Positions 1 to 9,826 are shown, counted from the stretch's first letter. The stretch: DNA of 64,000 bases from Streptomyces sp. ST2-7A (GCF_021390475.1 NZ_JAJUWS010000009.1:62001-126000); one strand, 5' to 3'. Notes: a model not told the origin generated them from the sequence alone. Numbers and translations are program-made.

Positions 1-1
1 G

Positions 2-1252
2 CACTTCGGTCGGCTGGTGGACTACGACTTCACCGCCCGGATGGAGGACGACCTCGACCGGATCGCGGCCGGCGAGGCGGAGTCGGTGCCCTGGCTGCAC
101 CGCTTCTACTTCGGGGAGAGCACGCCGGGTGACGGCACCGACGTGCCCGCCGGCGCGAGCGCCGCCGCGGCGGCCGACGGCGACCACCTGGGTGGCTTGA
201 AGGAACTGGTCACCGATCTGGGTGCGATCGATGCCCGCGAGGTGTCCTCCTTCCGGGTGGACGAGGACATCATGCTGCGGGTGGGCCGCTACGGCCCCTA
301 CCTGGAGGGTCCCGCCGAGCCGGGGGAGAACGGCGAGGCCGCCACCCGGCGCGCGGATGTCCCCGAGGACCTGCCGCCGGACGAGCTGACCCCCGAGCTG
401 GCCCGTGAGCTGCTGGCCAAGCCCACCGGCGACCACGAACTGGGCACCGATCCGGAGACGGGCCGCCCCATCGTCGCCCGGGACGGCCGGTACGGCCCCT
501 ACGTCACCGAGGTGCTTCCGGAGGACACCCCGAAGAGCGGCAAGAACGCCATCAAGCCGCGTACCGCTTCGCTCTTCAGTTCGATGTCGCTGGACACGGT
601 GACGTTGGAGGACGCGCTGCGGTTGCTCTCGCTGCCCCGGGTGGTGGGCACCGACCCGGAGAGCGACGCGGAGATCACCGCGCAGAACGGCCGCTACGGC
701 CCGTACCTGAAGAAGGGCACGGACTCGCGGTCGCTCTCCTCGGAGGACCAGCTGTTCACCATCACGCTGCAGGAGGCGCTGGCGATCTACGCCCAGCCCA
801 AGCAGCGCGGTCGGGCGGCGGCCAAGCCGCCGCTCAAGGAGCTGGGCACCGACCCGGTGACGGAGCGTCCGGTGGTGGTCAAGGACGGGCGATTCGGCCC
901 GTACGTCACGGACGGCGAGACCAACGCGACCCTGCGCCGGGACGACGAGGTGGAGACCATCACGCCGGAGCGCGGCTACGAGCTCCTCGCGGAGAAGCGG
1001 GCCAAGGGGCCGGCGAAGAAGACCGCGAAGAAGACGGCCGCCAAGAAGACCGCGGCGAAGAAGACGGCCACGAAGAAGACGGCGGCCAAGAAGACCGCCG
1101 CGAAGGCCACGGCGAAGAAGACCGCGACGACCGCCGCGGGCAAGACCGCCGCGAAGAAGGCCACGACGAAGAAGGCCGCGACCGGGAAGGCGACGGCGGG
1201 GCGCAGTACGGCCGGGGCGGGGGCCTCCTCCGGCGCCGGCGACGCCGGCTGA
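2..1252 (+). CDS. topA: DNA topoisomerase I, C-terminal part (5' end outside window)
   Basis: The frame is open from base 2, so only the C-terminal 416 residues are visible. Seen: the end of the topoisomerase core (HFGRLVDYDFTARMEDDLD, then WLHRFYFGE), followed by several repeats carrying the GRYGPY / GRFGPYV motif near residues 96, 157, 226 and 295. These are typical of the C-terminal repeats of actinobacterial TopA. The last ~80 residues are a lysine-alanine tail built from KKTA units, a known actinobacterial TopA feature thought to help DNA binding and processivity. TopA relaxes negative supercoils in the nucleoid. A strong hairpin follows the stop codon. Confidence 0.95.
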   Translation, partial: HFGRLVDYDFTARMEDDLDRIAAGEAESVPWLHRFYFGESTPGDGTDVPAGASAAAAADGDHLGGLKELVTDLGAIDAREVSSFRVDEDIMLRVGRYGPYLEGPAEPGENGEAATRRADVPEDLPPDELTPELARELLAKPTGDHELGTDPETGRPIVARDGRYGPYVTEVLPEDTPKSGKNAIKPRTASLFSSMSLDTVTLEDALRLLSLPRVVGTDPESDAEITAQNGRYGPYLKKGTDSRSLSSEDQLFTITLQEALAIYAQPKQRGRAAAKPPLKELGTDPVTERPVVVKDGRFGPYVTDGETNATLRRDDEVETITPERGYELLAEKRAKGPAKKTAKKTAAKKTAAKKTATKKTAAKKTAAKATAKKTATTAAGKTAAKKATTKKAATGKATAGRSTAGAGASSGAGDAG

Positions 1253-1787
1253 TCCGCCGGCGGCCCGTCCGGCCGCCCGCGTCCGGCCACCCATCGGTCG
1301 GATCATCCCGCCACCGGCCCCGGCCCGGATTCCCTCCGGGCCGGGGCCGGGGCGCGTGTACCGCCCCTCACTCTTTGTTCGCTCCTCCACCCCGGTGTCC
1401 CGGTACCCATCGGCGCGACACGCCCGACCGGTACACCGCCCCCGGGGGCGTGAGGGGTGACATGCCCCACGTCGGCCCGCTCCCTCCGCGCTCCCGACCC
1501 CGCACCCGTCGGGCTCCCCCGCCCCGCTCGGCCTCCCCACCCGGTGGCCCGGAACGCGGTGGTGCGTCCGTTTCACACCCCCGTCCGGGGCACCGGCGCC
1601 GTTCGGCGCGCCCCTCCGGTCCGCTCCCGGCGCGAAGAGGATTTTCCGAGAGCGGCTTCCCGGGTCGCGCGCCCCCAACCACCCATCGGGAAGCCTGTTT
1701 CCCGACACTCCGTCACCCCGTCCCGATGGGCTGTCCAACCCCCGGGGACCTCGGCGGGGCGTCGGCCCCGGGCGCTACGCTGGCCGA
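1253..1787. other. Intergenic region between topA and tmk
   Basis: This 535-base gap holds the topA terminator hairpin near its left end. The rest is cytosine-rich, and I see no credible gene or clear promoter boxes in it. Open frames here on either strand look like high-GC noise rather than Streptomyces coding sequence. Confidence 0.6.
1316..1348 (+). terminator. Hairpin terminator after topA
   Basis: A perfect 14-bp stem (1316-1329 pairing with 1335-1348) encloses a 5-base loop, 64 bases after the topA stop. No T-run follows, which is common for Streptomyces terminators. Confidence 0.7.
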
Positions 1788-4700
1788 ATGACGCGAGCGG
1801 AGGAACCCGGGGCCGAGAGCCCCGCGGGTGGTGTCATCGACGAGGCACTGGCGACGGAGTCCCGGGGGCGTGCGCCCCGGGCGCTGTTGCGCGTGCCCGC
1901 CCTGCGCCGGCTGTGGGAGGCACGGCTCGCCGGCGGCGTGGCGGATGTTCTCGCCCTGCTGGTGCTGTTGGTGTTGACCTTTCAGGCCGCCGCCGTGGCC
2001 GAGGCGCTCGGCGGGGGTGAGCGCGGCGTCGTCATGACGCTCGCGCTGCTGCTCGCCGTCCGCATCGCCGGCGCGGCCCTGGTCGACACCCTGCTGCTCG
2101 AGCCGCTGGCCCGACTGGTCTCCGCCGACGGCCCCCTGGACCGCCGCTGGACCCTGATCGGCGCCGATGGCATCCGGGTGATCGCGCTGCTGCTCGCCCC
2201 GCTGTGGGTGGACTGGACGCCCGGCACCGCCTGGGTGTGGCTCCTGGTCACGGCCCTGGTGCTCGCCGTCGCCGAGCGGGTGTGGGCCGTCACCCGGGAC
2301 GCCGCCGCCCCGGCGTTGCTGCCGCCCCCGCCGCCCGAGGGCGGTGCCGTCCGGCCGCTGCCCGACCGCGCCGCCGCGCTGCGTTCCCTGTGGACGCTCA
2401 CCTCCTTTCTCGTCGTGCCGATCGCCGCGGCCGTCCTGGTCGTCGCGGCCCTGCTGAACAATCTGCTGGCCACCGGCATCAACTGGTTCGGCACCCACCA
2501 GGTCGCGATGGGCGCCTACGCCGCCGCCGGCCTGTTCGCCGCCTCCCTGGCCGTGATCGTCGCGATCGCCCTGCCGGGCTCCGGCTCCCCGCCCCCCCAC
2601 TCCCCGCTCGCCGGTTGGCGCCGGCCCACCGGCGAGCCCGCCGGTGGCGGGACCGGCGGGGGGAAGGCCGAGGCCCCCGAGCGGGGCCGCACCGGCGCCG
2701 TGTCGGTGCTGCTGCTCGGCTGCGCCGCCGTGGCCGCCGCAGTCGCGGCGGCGGTGGCGGTGGCCTACCCGCACTCCCTGGGCCTGGGTGGAGGTCCCGT
2801 TCTCTTCGGCCTGACCGTCCTCGCGCTCACCGGCGGTGTGATCGGCGGTGTCCGGCTGGCCCCCGCCGTGCTGCCGACCGTGGGCCGCCGCCGGATGCCG
2901 GCACTGGCCGTCACGGCCGTCGGCATCGGCGTGTTCGCCCTCGGCATCGTGCCCGACGCCGCCACCGCCCTGGTCTGCGCGCTGTTCACGGGCCTGGCCG
3001 CCGGTGTCGCCGCCCGCACCGGCCACACCCTGCTGGACCAGGAGGTCGAGGAGGTCCGCCGCCTCCTCCTGACCCGGCACCTGCGCGCGGTGGTGTCGAT
3101 CGCGGTGGCGGTCGCGGCCGTCCTCGCGCCGGTGATCGCCGCACTCATCGGCAGCCACCGCGTCGAGCGCGGCGACTTCGTCATCGCGCACGGCGGCGCC
3201 GCCTTCACTCTGATGATCATCGGCGCCCTGCTGCTGCCGGTCGGCGCCCTGCTGCTGCGCGGCGTGGACGATCGGCGCGGCATCTCCCTGCGCGCCGAAC
3301 TCCGGGACGTGGTGCGTCCGCCGCGTCCCGCCGAGGCGCCCGCCGGCTCCGGGTTCTTCATCGCCCTGGAGGGCGGCGACGGCGCCGGCAAGTCCACCCA
3401 GGTGGAGGCGCTGTCCGAATGGATCCGGGCCAAGGGCCACGAGGTCGTGGTCACCCGCGAGCCCGGCGCCACCCCGCTGGGCCGACGACTGCGCGCCATC
3501 CTGCTGGACGTCTCCTCCTCCGGCCTCTCCGACCGGGCGGAGGCCCTGCTCTACGCGGCGGACCGCGCCGAGCACGTGGAGAGCGTCATCCGGCCCGCGC
3601 TGGCCCGTGGCGCCGTGGTGATCAGCGACCGTTACACGGACTCCTCCATCGCCTACCAGGGCGCCGGTCGCCGGCTCTCCGCCACGGAGGTCGCCCGCAT
3701 CTCCCGTTGGGCCTGCGACGGGCTGGTCCCGGACCTGACGATCCTGCTGGACATCTCCCCGGAGACCGCCCGCGACCGCTTCACCGAGGCCCCGGACCGA
3801 CTGGAGTCCGAGTCCGCCGAATTCCACACCCGGGCGCGCGCCGGCTTCCTCGCGCTGGCCGCCGCCGACCCCACCCGCTACCTCGTGGTCGACGCGGGTC
3901 GTGCCTCGGAGACGGTGACCACCGCCGCCCGCCACCACCTCGACCGGTTGCTGCCGCTCTCCGAGGCCGAGATCCGGGCCCGGGAGGAGGCGCGGCGCCG
4001 GGCGGAGGAGGAGCGCAGGCGCCTCGAGGAGGAGGAGCGCCGCCGCAAGGAGGAAGAGGAGCGGCTCGAGCGTCAGCGCCAGGAGACCCTCGCCCGGCTG
4101 CGCGCCGAGGAGGAGGAGCGCAAGCGCCTGGAGGAAGAGGCGCGGCGCAAGGAGGAAGAGGAGCGCCGGGCGGAGGAGGAGCGCAGGCGCCTCGAGGAGG
4201 AGGAGCGCCTGGCCGAGGAGGAGCGCAGGCGCCTCGAGGCCGAGGAGCGCGCCCGGCGCGAGGAGCAGGAGCGCCTGCGCCGGCAGAAGGAGGAAGAGGA
4301 GCGGCTGCGCGCCGAGGCCGAGGAGCGCCGCCGCGAGAAGCAGCGCAAGGCCGAGGAGGCCCTGCTGCGGGCCGAGGCCGAGCGCAAGCGGCGCGAGGAG
4401 CAGGAGCGCCGGGTCCGCGCCGAGGAGGAGCGGGTCCGTCGGGAGGAAGAGGAGCGCCGGGCCGCCGAGGAGGCCGAGCGCCGCCGCCGCGAGGAGGAGA
4501 GGCGCCGCGCGGAGGAGGCCCGTCGGGCCTCCGAGGAGACCACGCAGATTCCGCGTATCGAGCAGGACACCCGGACGCTTCCGGTGCCGCCCGGCACCGA
4601 CGAACGGGTCGTCTCGCCCAACGAGGAGACGGCCGTGCTGCCGCAGGTGCCGTCCGGGGACGAGACACCCGCCGTGGACGAGACCGCCCGTCTGCCGGTC

Positions 4701-4892
4701 ATCGAGGACCCCGATGAGACGCCGGAGGCGGCGGAGGAACGGCGACGCAAGCGGCGGGGTCGGCCCAGCTGGGCCGAGGAGACCCCGCTGGACGACGTGC
4801 CGACCCTCGCGGACGAACTCCTCGGCCCCTACGGGGGCGAGGGGAACGGTGGCGGGGACGCCGACCGGCCCCGACGGCGCGACGGTCGCTGA
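1788..4892 (+). CDS. tmk: Thymidylate kinase fused to an N-terminal membrane domain and a charged coiled-coil tail
   Basis: A 1,034-residue protein in three parts. Residues ~25-505 are a polytopic membrane region resembling an MFS-type transporter. Residues ~520-730 are a full dTMP kinase: P-loop GGDGAGKS at 529-536, then REPGATPLG, then the DRY motif at about 614-616 followed by TDSSIAYQG. Residues ~735-920 are an almost uninterrupted E/R/K-rich coiled coil, followed by an acidic tail. dTMP kinase phosphorylates dTMP to dTDP for DNA synthesis. Stand-alone Tmk is about 210 residues, but such long fusions are usual in Streptomyces next to topA and the delta' gene. What the membrane part carries or senses is unknown. 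The ATG start precedes MTRAEEPG. Confidence 0.92.
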   Translation: MTRAEEPGAESPAGGVIDEALATESRGRAPRALLRVPALRRLWEARLAGGVADVLALLVLLVLTFQAAAVAEALGGGERGVVMTLALLLAVRIAGAALVDTLLLEPLARLVSADGPLDRRWTLIGADGIRVIALLLAPLWVDWTPGTAWVWLLVTALVLAVAERVWAVTRDAAAPALLPPPPPEGGAVRPLPDRAAALRSLWTLTSFLVVPIAAAVLVVAALLNNLLATGINWFGTHQVAMGAYAAAGLFAASLAVIVAIALPGSGSPPPHSPLAGWRRPTGEPAGGGTGGGKAEAPERGRTGAVSVLLLGCAAVAAAVAAAVAVAYPHSLGLGGGPVLFGLTVLALTGGVIGGVRLAPAVLPTVGRRRMPALAVTAVGIGVFALGIVPDAATALVCALFTGLAAGVAARTGHTLLDQEVEEVRRLLLTRHLRAVVSIAVAVAAVLAPVIAALIGSHRVERGDFVIAHGGAAFTLMIIGALLLPVGALLLRGVDDRRGISLRAELRDVVRPPRPAEAPAGSGFFIALEGGDGAGKSTQVEALSEWIRAKGHEVVVTREPGATPLGRRLRAILLDVSSSGLSDRAEALLYAADRAEHVESVIRPALARGAVVISDRYTDSSIAYQGAGRRLSATEVARISRWACDGLVPDLTILLDISPETARDRFTEAPDRLESESAEFHTRARAGFLALAAADPTRYLVVDAGRASETVTTAARHHLDRLLPLSEAEIRAREEARRRAEEERRRLEEEERRRKEEEERLERQRQETLARLRAEEEERKRLEEEARRKEEEERRAEEERRRLEEEERLAEEERRRLEAEERARREEQERLRRQKEEEERLRAEAEERRREKQRKAEEALLRAEAERKRREEQERRVRAEEERVRREEEERRAAEEAERRRREEERRRAEEARRASEETTQIPRIEQDTRTLPVPPGTDERVVSPNEETAVLPQVPSGDETPAVDETARLPVIEDPDETPEAAEERRRKRRGRPSWAEETPLDDVPTLADELLGPYGGEGNGGGDADRPRRRDGR

Positions 4893-5342
4893 GCGGGGAC
4901 GGGCGGCGAGCGGACGGGCCGGGCGCCGGAGGGCGCCCCGGCCTCCGGGAGGTACCGGGCCGGTGGGATCCACGGTGATCCCACCGGCCCGGCGTCGTTC
5001 CGACGCCGGGCCGGTGGTGCGGTGCCGGTCCGGTGCGACGTCCGTTGGTGAGAAGCGGTATCGGCCGGGGGACGGGGCCCGGGCGGTGCGGTGCCGGTCG
5101 TCGCCCCGAAGCGTCCGGGGAGCCGGCACCGCTCGTGGGCCCGGCGTCGTCCGGAGGCCGGTGCCGGCGTCGGGGGCGGGGGCGGGGGCGGGGGCGATCC
5201 GTGATCCGGACACCGGATGTTTCGGATCCCGGCGGGACGGCGGTCCGGCGGTCCGCCGTCCGGGTGAAACCGGAGATCCGATCAGCCGACATACCCTCAT
5301 ATCAATGCACATACGGGACAGCAGACGATACATCTGGCGAGC
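4893..5342. other. Intergenic region between tmk and the beta-helix gene
   Basis: This 450-base gap holds a strong terminator hairpin and then GC-rich DNA. About 60 bases before the next gene there is a patch with clearly more A and T (around 5284-5335), which probably carries the promoter of the beta-helix lipoprotein gene. I see no convincing -35/-10 pair and no gene here. Confidence 0.5.
4955..4992 (+). terminator. Hairpin terminator after tmk
   Basis: A perfect 16-bp stem (4955-4970 with 4977-4992) and a 6-base loop, 62 bases after the tmk stop. Confidence 0.75.
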
Positions 5343-6389
5343 ATGGGGCTCCCACCACGCACCTTTCCGTTCCTCCCGTCGGGCCCGTCCCGCCGCACCC
5401 GCCGCACCACTCCGGCCCCCGCCACCCCCGGCGACGGCGACCCGGCCGACGGCGGACCCGCGCGCCGTCCCGCCGCCCCGGCCGTGATCCTCACCGCCGT
5501 CGCCGCCCTCACCACGCTGGCCGCCCTCATCACCCTCGTCGGCTGCGGCGCCCTCAGCCCTCGTGAACGGGACATCCGCCCCGGCCCCACCGGGAGGCCC
5601 GCCGTCATCACCGTCCCCGGCGACACTCCCTCCATCCAGGCCGCCCTCGACGCCGCCGTCCCCGGCGACCTCGTCCTCGTCGGCCCCGGCGTCTACCGGG
5701 AGAGCCCGGTCCTGCGCACTCCGCGCGTGGTGCTGCGCGGCTCCGACCGGGGCACGGTGATCATCGACGGCGAACACCGCCGCGCCACCGGCGTCACCGT
5801 CCTCGCCGAGGAGACCGCCGTGGAGAACCTCACCCTGCGCGGCCACACCACCTCCGGCCTCACCGTGGTCGGCACCACCGGTCGTCCGCTGCTCGGCTAC
5901 CGCGCCTCCTACCTCACCGTCCACGACAACGGCCGCCACGGCATCCGCGCCGTCCACGCCGGCCGCGGCGTCATCGAGCACTCCCACGTCTCCGGCCACG
6001 GCCACGCCGGCATCCGCGTCGAACACTGCGACCCCTGCGAGAGCGTCGTCCGCGACAACGTCACCGAGGCGAACACCATCGGCATCGAACTGGTGGCCAC
6101 CGGCCACCCGATGACCGTGCGCGGCAACACCGGGGAACGCAACACCGCCGGCGTGCGCGCCCGGGCCCGGACCGCCGACGATCCCGGCCCGATCATCCTG
6201 GGCAACATCCTCCCCGACGCCCCGCGACCCTCCGAGGACGTCCGCGCCCTCGCACCGGCGCCCGCTCCGCCCTTCGCGGCCCCCGCCGCCGCGCCACCGC
6301 ACGAGCCACCGGCCGAGCAACCGCAGCGTCCCGGTGACCCGGCCGGCCCGCCGCGCCCCGCCGTCGGCATCCCCGAGCAGCACCCCTGA
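5343..6389 (+). CDS. Right-handed beta-helix repeat lipoprotein
   Basis: A 348-residue predicted lipoprotein. A hydrophobic segment (about residues 46-67) ends in the lipobox LVGC with Cys68. Its long N-terminal extension means the true start could be later. The mature part begins with the ITVPGDTPSIQAALDAA pattern that opens many parallel beta-helix (pectate-lyase-like) proteins, then shows repeats of the type TVIIDG, VENLTLRG, GLTVVG, ITEAN/NTIGIELV. Such proteins are extracellular and bind or cleave polysaccharides, but no catalytic site can be assigned by eye. The C-terminal 60 residues are rich in proline and alanine. It sits alone between tmk and the delta' gene. Confidence 0.8.
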   Translation: MGLPPRTFPFLPSGPSRRTRRTTPAPATPGDGDPADGGPARRPAAPAVILTAVAALTTLAALITLVGCGALSPRERDIRPGPTGRPAVITVPGDTPSIQAALDAAVPGDLVLVGPGVYRESPVLRTPRVVLRGSDRGTVIIDGEHRRATGVTVLAEETAVENLTLRGHTTSGLTVVGTTGRPLLGYRASYLTVHDNGRHGIRAVHAGRGVIEHSHVSGHGHAGIRVEHCDPCESVVRDNVTEANTIGIELVATGHPMTVRGNTGERNTAGVRARARTADDPGPIILGNILPDAPRPSEDVRALAPAPAPPFAAPAAAPPHEPPAEQPQRPGDPAGPPRPAVGIPEQHP

Positions 6390-6605
6390 CGGGTTCCGTC
6401 GCCCCACCCGTGCCGTCGGGGTGTACCGACACTGTCGGACCCGTGCCCCACAATGGATCCCACCGGACACCATCGGGCCCGTGCTCCCGGCGGGCCCGAC
6501 CATCCGGTGAACCGGCCGGGCCCGAGCGGGACGGGACCGGGTCGACCGAAGCGGGACAGAGCGGACGAGGACCCGAGAGGGACCGAAAAGAAGGGGGGCG
6601 GAGCC

Positions 6606-7832
6606 GTGTCGGTGTGGGACGACCTGGTGGGGCAGGACCGGGTGAGCGAGCAACTCCTCGCGGCCGCCCGCGACGCCGACGCCTTCGTCACCGCCGTCGA
6701 GCGGGGCGAGGAACCCGCGCTCACCGGTTCCGCCATGACCCACGCCTGGCTGTTCACCGGCCCGCCCGGCTGCGGTCGCGCCACCGCCGCCCGCGCCTTC
6801 GCCGCCGCGCTCCAGTGCCGCGGCCCCGACCGCGCCCTGGGCGGCGCCCCCGGCTGCGGCTTCTGCGACGGCTGCCACACCTCGCTCATCGGCACCCACG
6901 CCGATGTCGAGAACGTCCGCACCGAGGTCCTCACCATCGGCGTCGGTGAGACCCGCTCCCTCATCCGCCGCGCCCAGCTCTCCCCGGCCGGCGGACGCTG
7001 GCAGGTCATCCTCCTGGAGGACGCCGACCGCCTCACCGAGGGCGCCGGCAACGTCCTCCTCAAGGGCGTCGAGGAACCCGCCCCCCGCACCGTGTGGCTG
7101 CTGTGCGCGCCCTCCATCGAGGACGTGCTGCCCACCATCCGCTCCCGTTGCCGCACGCTGTCCCTGCGCACCCCGCCCGTGGACGCCGTCGCCGACCTCC
7201 TCACCCGCCGCGACGGCATTCATCCCGAGACCGCCGCCGCGGCGGCCCGCGCCACCGGCGGCCACATCGACCGGGCCCGCCGGTTGGCCACCGACGAACG
7301 CGCCCGCGCCCGCCGTGACGCGGTCCTCGCCATCCCCACCCGCCTCGACGACGTCGGCGCCTGCCTGCGCGCCGCCCAACAGCTCGTGGACACCGCCGCC
7401 GAGGACGCCAAGCAGCTCGCCGAGGAGCTGGACGGCAAGGAGACCGGGGAGTTGCGCGCCGCCCTCGGCGGCGCCGAGGGGAAACGCATGCCGCGCGGCA
7501 CCGCCGGCGCGATGAAGGAGCTGGAGGAACGCCAGAAGCGCCGCGCCACCCGCACCCAGCGCGACGCCCTCGACCTCGCCCTCTCCGAGCTCACCGGCTT
7601 CTACCGCGACGTGCTCGCCCGGCAGTTCGGCACCGATGTCGCCGTCGGCGCCGGCCCCCCCGACGCGGTCGCCCGGATCGCCGCCGCCTCCCGACCCGAA
7701 CAGACCCTGCGCCGCATCGAGGCCATCCTGGACTGCCGTCGTGCCCTGGACCGCAACGTCGCGCCCCTGCTCGCCGTCGAGGCCATGACCCTGTCCCTGC
7801 GCGACCCCCTGCCCGCCCGCGCCCGGAGCTGA
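6606..7832 (+). CDS. holB: DNA polymerase III subunit delta'
   Basis: A 408-residue clamp-loader subunit. I place the start at GTG 6606 (MSVWDDLVGQDRV) because a strong GGGGGGCGGAG ribosome-binding site lies just upstream; the frame is open further back without sequence similarity. The AAA+ fold is visible: P-loop-like GPPGCGRAT at residue 52 with the lysine replaced by arginine, as is usual in delta', a zinc-binding cysteine cluster (CGFCDGC), then LLKGVEEP and IRSRCRTL. It helps load the beta clamp onto primed DNA at the replication fork. The topA-tmk-holB order matches Streptomyces chromosomes. Confidence 0.93.
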   Translation: MSVWDDLVGQDRVSEQLLAAARDADAFVTAVERGEEPALTGSAMTHAWLFTGPPGCGRATAARAFAAALQCRGPDRALGGAPGCGFCDGCHTSLIGTHADVENVRTEVLTIGVGETRSLIRRAQLSPAGGRWQVILLEDADRLTEGAGNVLLKGVEEPAPRTVWLLCAPSIEDVLPTIRSRCRTLSLRTPPVDAVADLLTRRDGIHPETAAAAARATGGHIDRARRLATDERARARRDAVLAIPTRLDDVGACLRAAQQLVDTAAEDAKQLAEELDGKETGELRAALGGAEGKRMPRGTAGAMKELEERQKRRATRTQRDALDLALSELTGFYRDVLARQFGTDVAVGAGPPDAVARIAAASRPEQTLRRIEAILDCRRALDRNVAPLLAVEAMTLSLRDPLPARARS

Positions 7833-7968
7833 CCCCTGGTCACTTTCCGTACTCGTCAAAGGATTCGACGACCTCCCCGGAACCGTCCCGCCGAACCGGA
7901 GGCGCGACCTCCCCCGCCGTGCGGTTAGGCTCCTCCCACGTCGCCGTTCACCTCTCGCCGGGGGAGCC

Positions 7969-9588
7969 ATGCCCGCCGCCCGCACGTCCCGCGCCGCCAC
8001 CGCCGTCCTCACCGCGGCGGCGCTGCTGCTCACCGGCTGTACCGGCGCGCCCGACGCCGGGCCGGACGACTCACTCGGCGCCCCCGCCGGCCACACCGGG
8101 GACATCGGCGAGACGCCCGACGCCCTCGAGGACGTGCCCGAGGACCTGCTGCCCTACTACGAGCAGGAGATCACCTGGCGTGACTGCGGCGCCAGCGGAT
8201 ACCAGTGCGCCACCCTGAACGCGCCGCTGAACTACGAGGCCGTGGACCCCGCCGAGGACGTCCAACTCGCCCTGTCCCGGGCCCGGGCCGTCGGTCCCGC
8301 CGAGGAACGCCTCGGCTCGCTGCTCCTCAACCCCGGCGGCCCCGGCTCCTCCGCCGTCGACTTCCTGCAGAACCACGCCGGCACCGGCTTCCCCGCCGAG
8401 ATCCGGGCCCGGTACGACCTCGTCGCCGTCGACCCGCGCGGCACCGGCGGCAGCGAGCCCGTCGAATGTCTCGACGACGCAGCCATGGACGCCTTCACCC
8501 TCGTCGACCGCACCCCGGACGACGACGCCGAGATCGACGCCCTCACGGCAGCCTTCGTCGACTTCGCCGAAAGCTGCCGGGAACGCTCCGGCCGGCTGCT
8601 GGAACACATCTCCACCACCGAGGCCGCCCGTGACCTGGACCTGGTGCGGGCCGTCCTCGGCGAGGAAAGCCTGAACTACTACGGCGCCTCCTACGGCACC
8701 CACCTCGGCGCGGTCTACGCAGACCTCTTCCCCGACCGCTCCGGGCGGCTTGTCCTCGACGCGGGGATGGAGCCGCGTCTGGACACCCTGACCACCGACC
8801 TCATGCAGGCCGCCGGGTTCGAGGCGGCGCTGCACGAGTTCGTCGTCGAGTGCGTCGGGTACGAGGACTGCCCCATCCTGTCGATCGACGACATCGCCGA
8901 CCTCCTCGACGCCCTGGACGCAGAGCCCCTGCCCACCGGCGAGAGCCGGCCGCTGACCGAGTCCCTCGCCACCACCGCCATCGCCCGCGCGCTGTACAGC
9001 GAGACGGCCTGGCCCCGGCTGCGCGAGGCGCTGGCCCCGGCCGTCGCGGTCGCCCTCGACATCGAGGAGATCGACCTCGGGGATTCCGGGGACGACTCCG
9101 GCGACGCCCCCGGCGCGCCGCTGCTGCGCCTGGCCGACGAGTACCACCGCCGCGACGCGGTCGGCGCCTACGGCACCGTGAACTTCGCCTTCCCCGCCAT
9201 CGGCTGCCTGGACCGTCCCGCCGACCTCACCACCCCCGAGGACGTGCTCGGGGCGCTGGACGAGTTCGAGGAGATGGCGCCGATCTTCGGCCGCGAGTTC
9301 GCCTGGGCGTCGCTGCTGTGCGGGATGTGGCCGGTGGACGCCACCGGTGAACCGGGGCCGATCCGCGCGGCCGGCGCCGACCCGATCCTGGTCGTCGGCA
9401 CCACCCGCGACCCGGCCACGCCGTACGCCTGGTCCGAGGGGCTGGCCGAGCAGTTGGAGTCCGCCGTCCTGCTGACCCTCGACGGCGACGGCCACGGTGC
9501 CTACGGCACCGACGAGTGCGTCGACGCCGCCGTCAACGCCCACCTCCTCGACGGCGTCCAGCCGGAGCCCGGCACCACCTGCCCCTGA
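7969..9588 (+). CDS. Secreted alpha/beta hydrolase, tripeptidyl aminopeptidase family (lipoprotein)
   Basis: A 539-residue exported hydrolase. The signal peptide ends in the lipobox LLTGC with Cys24. The catalytic triad is visible: nucleophile Ser241 in GASYG, Asp481 in TRDPATPY and His509 in GDGHGAYG. An oxyanion-type motif NPGGPGSS lies upstream, and the C-terminal TAP-like domain is present. This matches the SlpD/SlpE/Tap family of Streptomyces, which removes tripeptides from the N-termini of exported proteins. The ATG is preceded by GGGGGAG at a good spacing. Substrate specificity cannot be read from sequence. Confidence 0.9.
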   Translation: MPAARTSRAATAVLTAAALLLTGCTGAPDAGPDDSLGAPAGHTGDIGETPDALEDVPEDLLPYYEQEITWRDCGASGYQCATLNAPLNYEAVDPAEDVQLALSRARAVGPAEERLGSLLLNPGGPGSSAVDFLQNHAGTGFPAEIRARYDLVAVDPRGTGGSEPVECLDDAAMDAFTLVDRTPDDDAEIDALTAAFVDFAESCRERSGRLLEHISTTEAARDLDLVRAVLGEESLNYYGASYGTHLGAVYADLFPDRSGRLVLDAGMEPRLDTLTTDLMQAAGFEAALHEFVVECVGYEDCPILSIDDIADLLDALDAEPLPTGESRPLTESLATTAIARALYSETAWPRLREALAPAVAVALDIEEIDLGDSGDDSGDAPGAPLLRLADEYHRRDAVGAYGTVNFAFPAIGCLDRPADLTTPEDVLGALDEFEEMAPIFGREFAWASLLCGMWPVDATGEPGPIRAAGADPILVVGTTRDPATPYAWSEGLAEQLESAVLLTLDGDGHGAYGTDECVDAAVNAHLLDGVQPEPGTTCP

Positions 9589-9727
9589 CACCGGGGCCGG
9601 GGGCCGATGCCCCGGAATCCCGAGGTCCGGGGCAGCGGGGCCGAGCCCCGCCACCGACCCCGGTGCGGGGTCCGGCCGACCCGCCGCCCGGCACCCCGGG
9701 TGTGCCGGACCCACCGCCGGCGCTGTG

Positions 9728-9733
9728 TAGACT
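9728..9733 (+). promoter_or_regulatory. Probable -10 box of the tRNA-Thr gene
   Basis: TAGACT lies 13 bases before the tRNA 5' end, a distance that fits a vegetative promoter. I see no consensus -35 box at the right spacing. Confidence 0.4.
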
Positions 9734-9746
9734 GGCCCCGGCACAT

Positions 9747-9820
9747 GCCGCCTTAGCTCAGTCGGCCAGAGCGACGCACTCGTAATGCGTAGGTCAAGGG
9801 TTCGATTCCCTTAGGCGGCT
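9747..9820 (+). tRNA. tRNA-Thr (anticodon CGU)
   Basis: A full cloverleaf. The acceptor stem GCCGCCT pairs with AGGCGGC, with T as discriminator base. The anticodon stem ACGCA/TGCGT encloses CTCGTAA, so the anticodon is CGT. The T arm contains GGTTCGATTCC. CCA is not encoded, as is normal in Streptomyces. It is the last core feature before the accessory region, and tRNA 3' ends are the usual targets of actinomycete integrases. Confidence 0.97.
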
Positions 9821-9826
9821 CTCCCG

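Noticed and set aside
1010..1200. Tandem repeats at the topA 3' end
   Set aside because: They encode the known lysine-alanine tail of actinobacterial TopA.
4010..4540. Repeats in the tmk coiled-coil region as a possible mobile or CRISPR-like array
   Set aside because: They are imperfect, in frame, and explained by the E/R/K-rich coiled coil; there are no unique spacers.
1713..8105. A 2,130-codon open frame on the minus strand, and other long antisense frames
   Set aside because: It lies opposite tmk, the beta-helix gene and holB, is made of low-complexity G/A/R/P runs, and is an expected by-product of third-position GC in Streptomyces.
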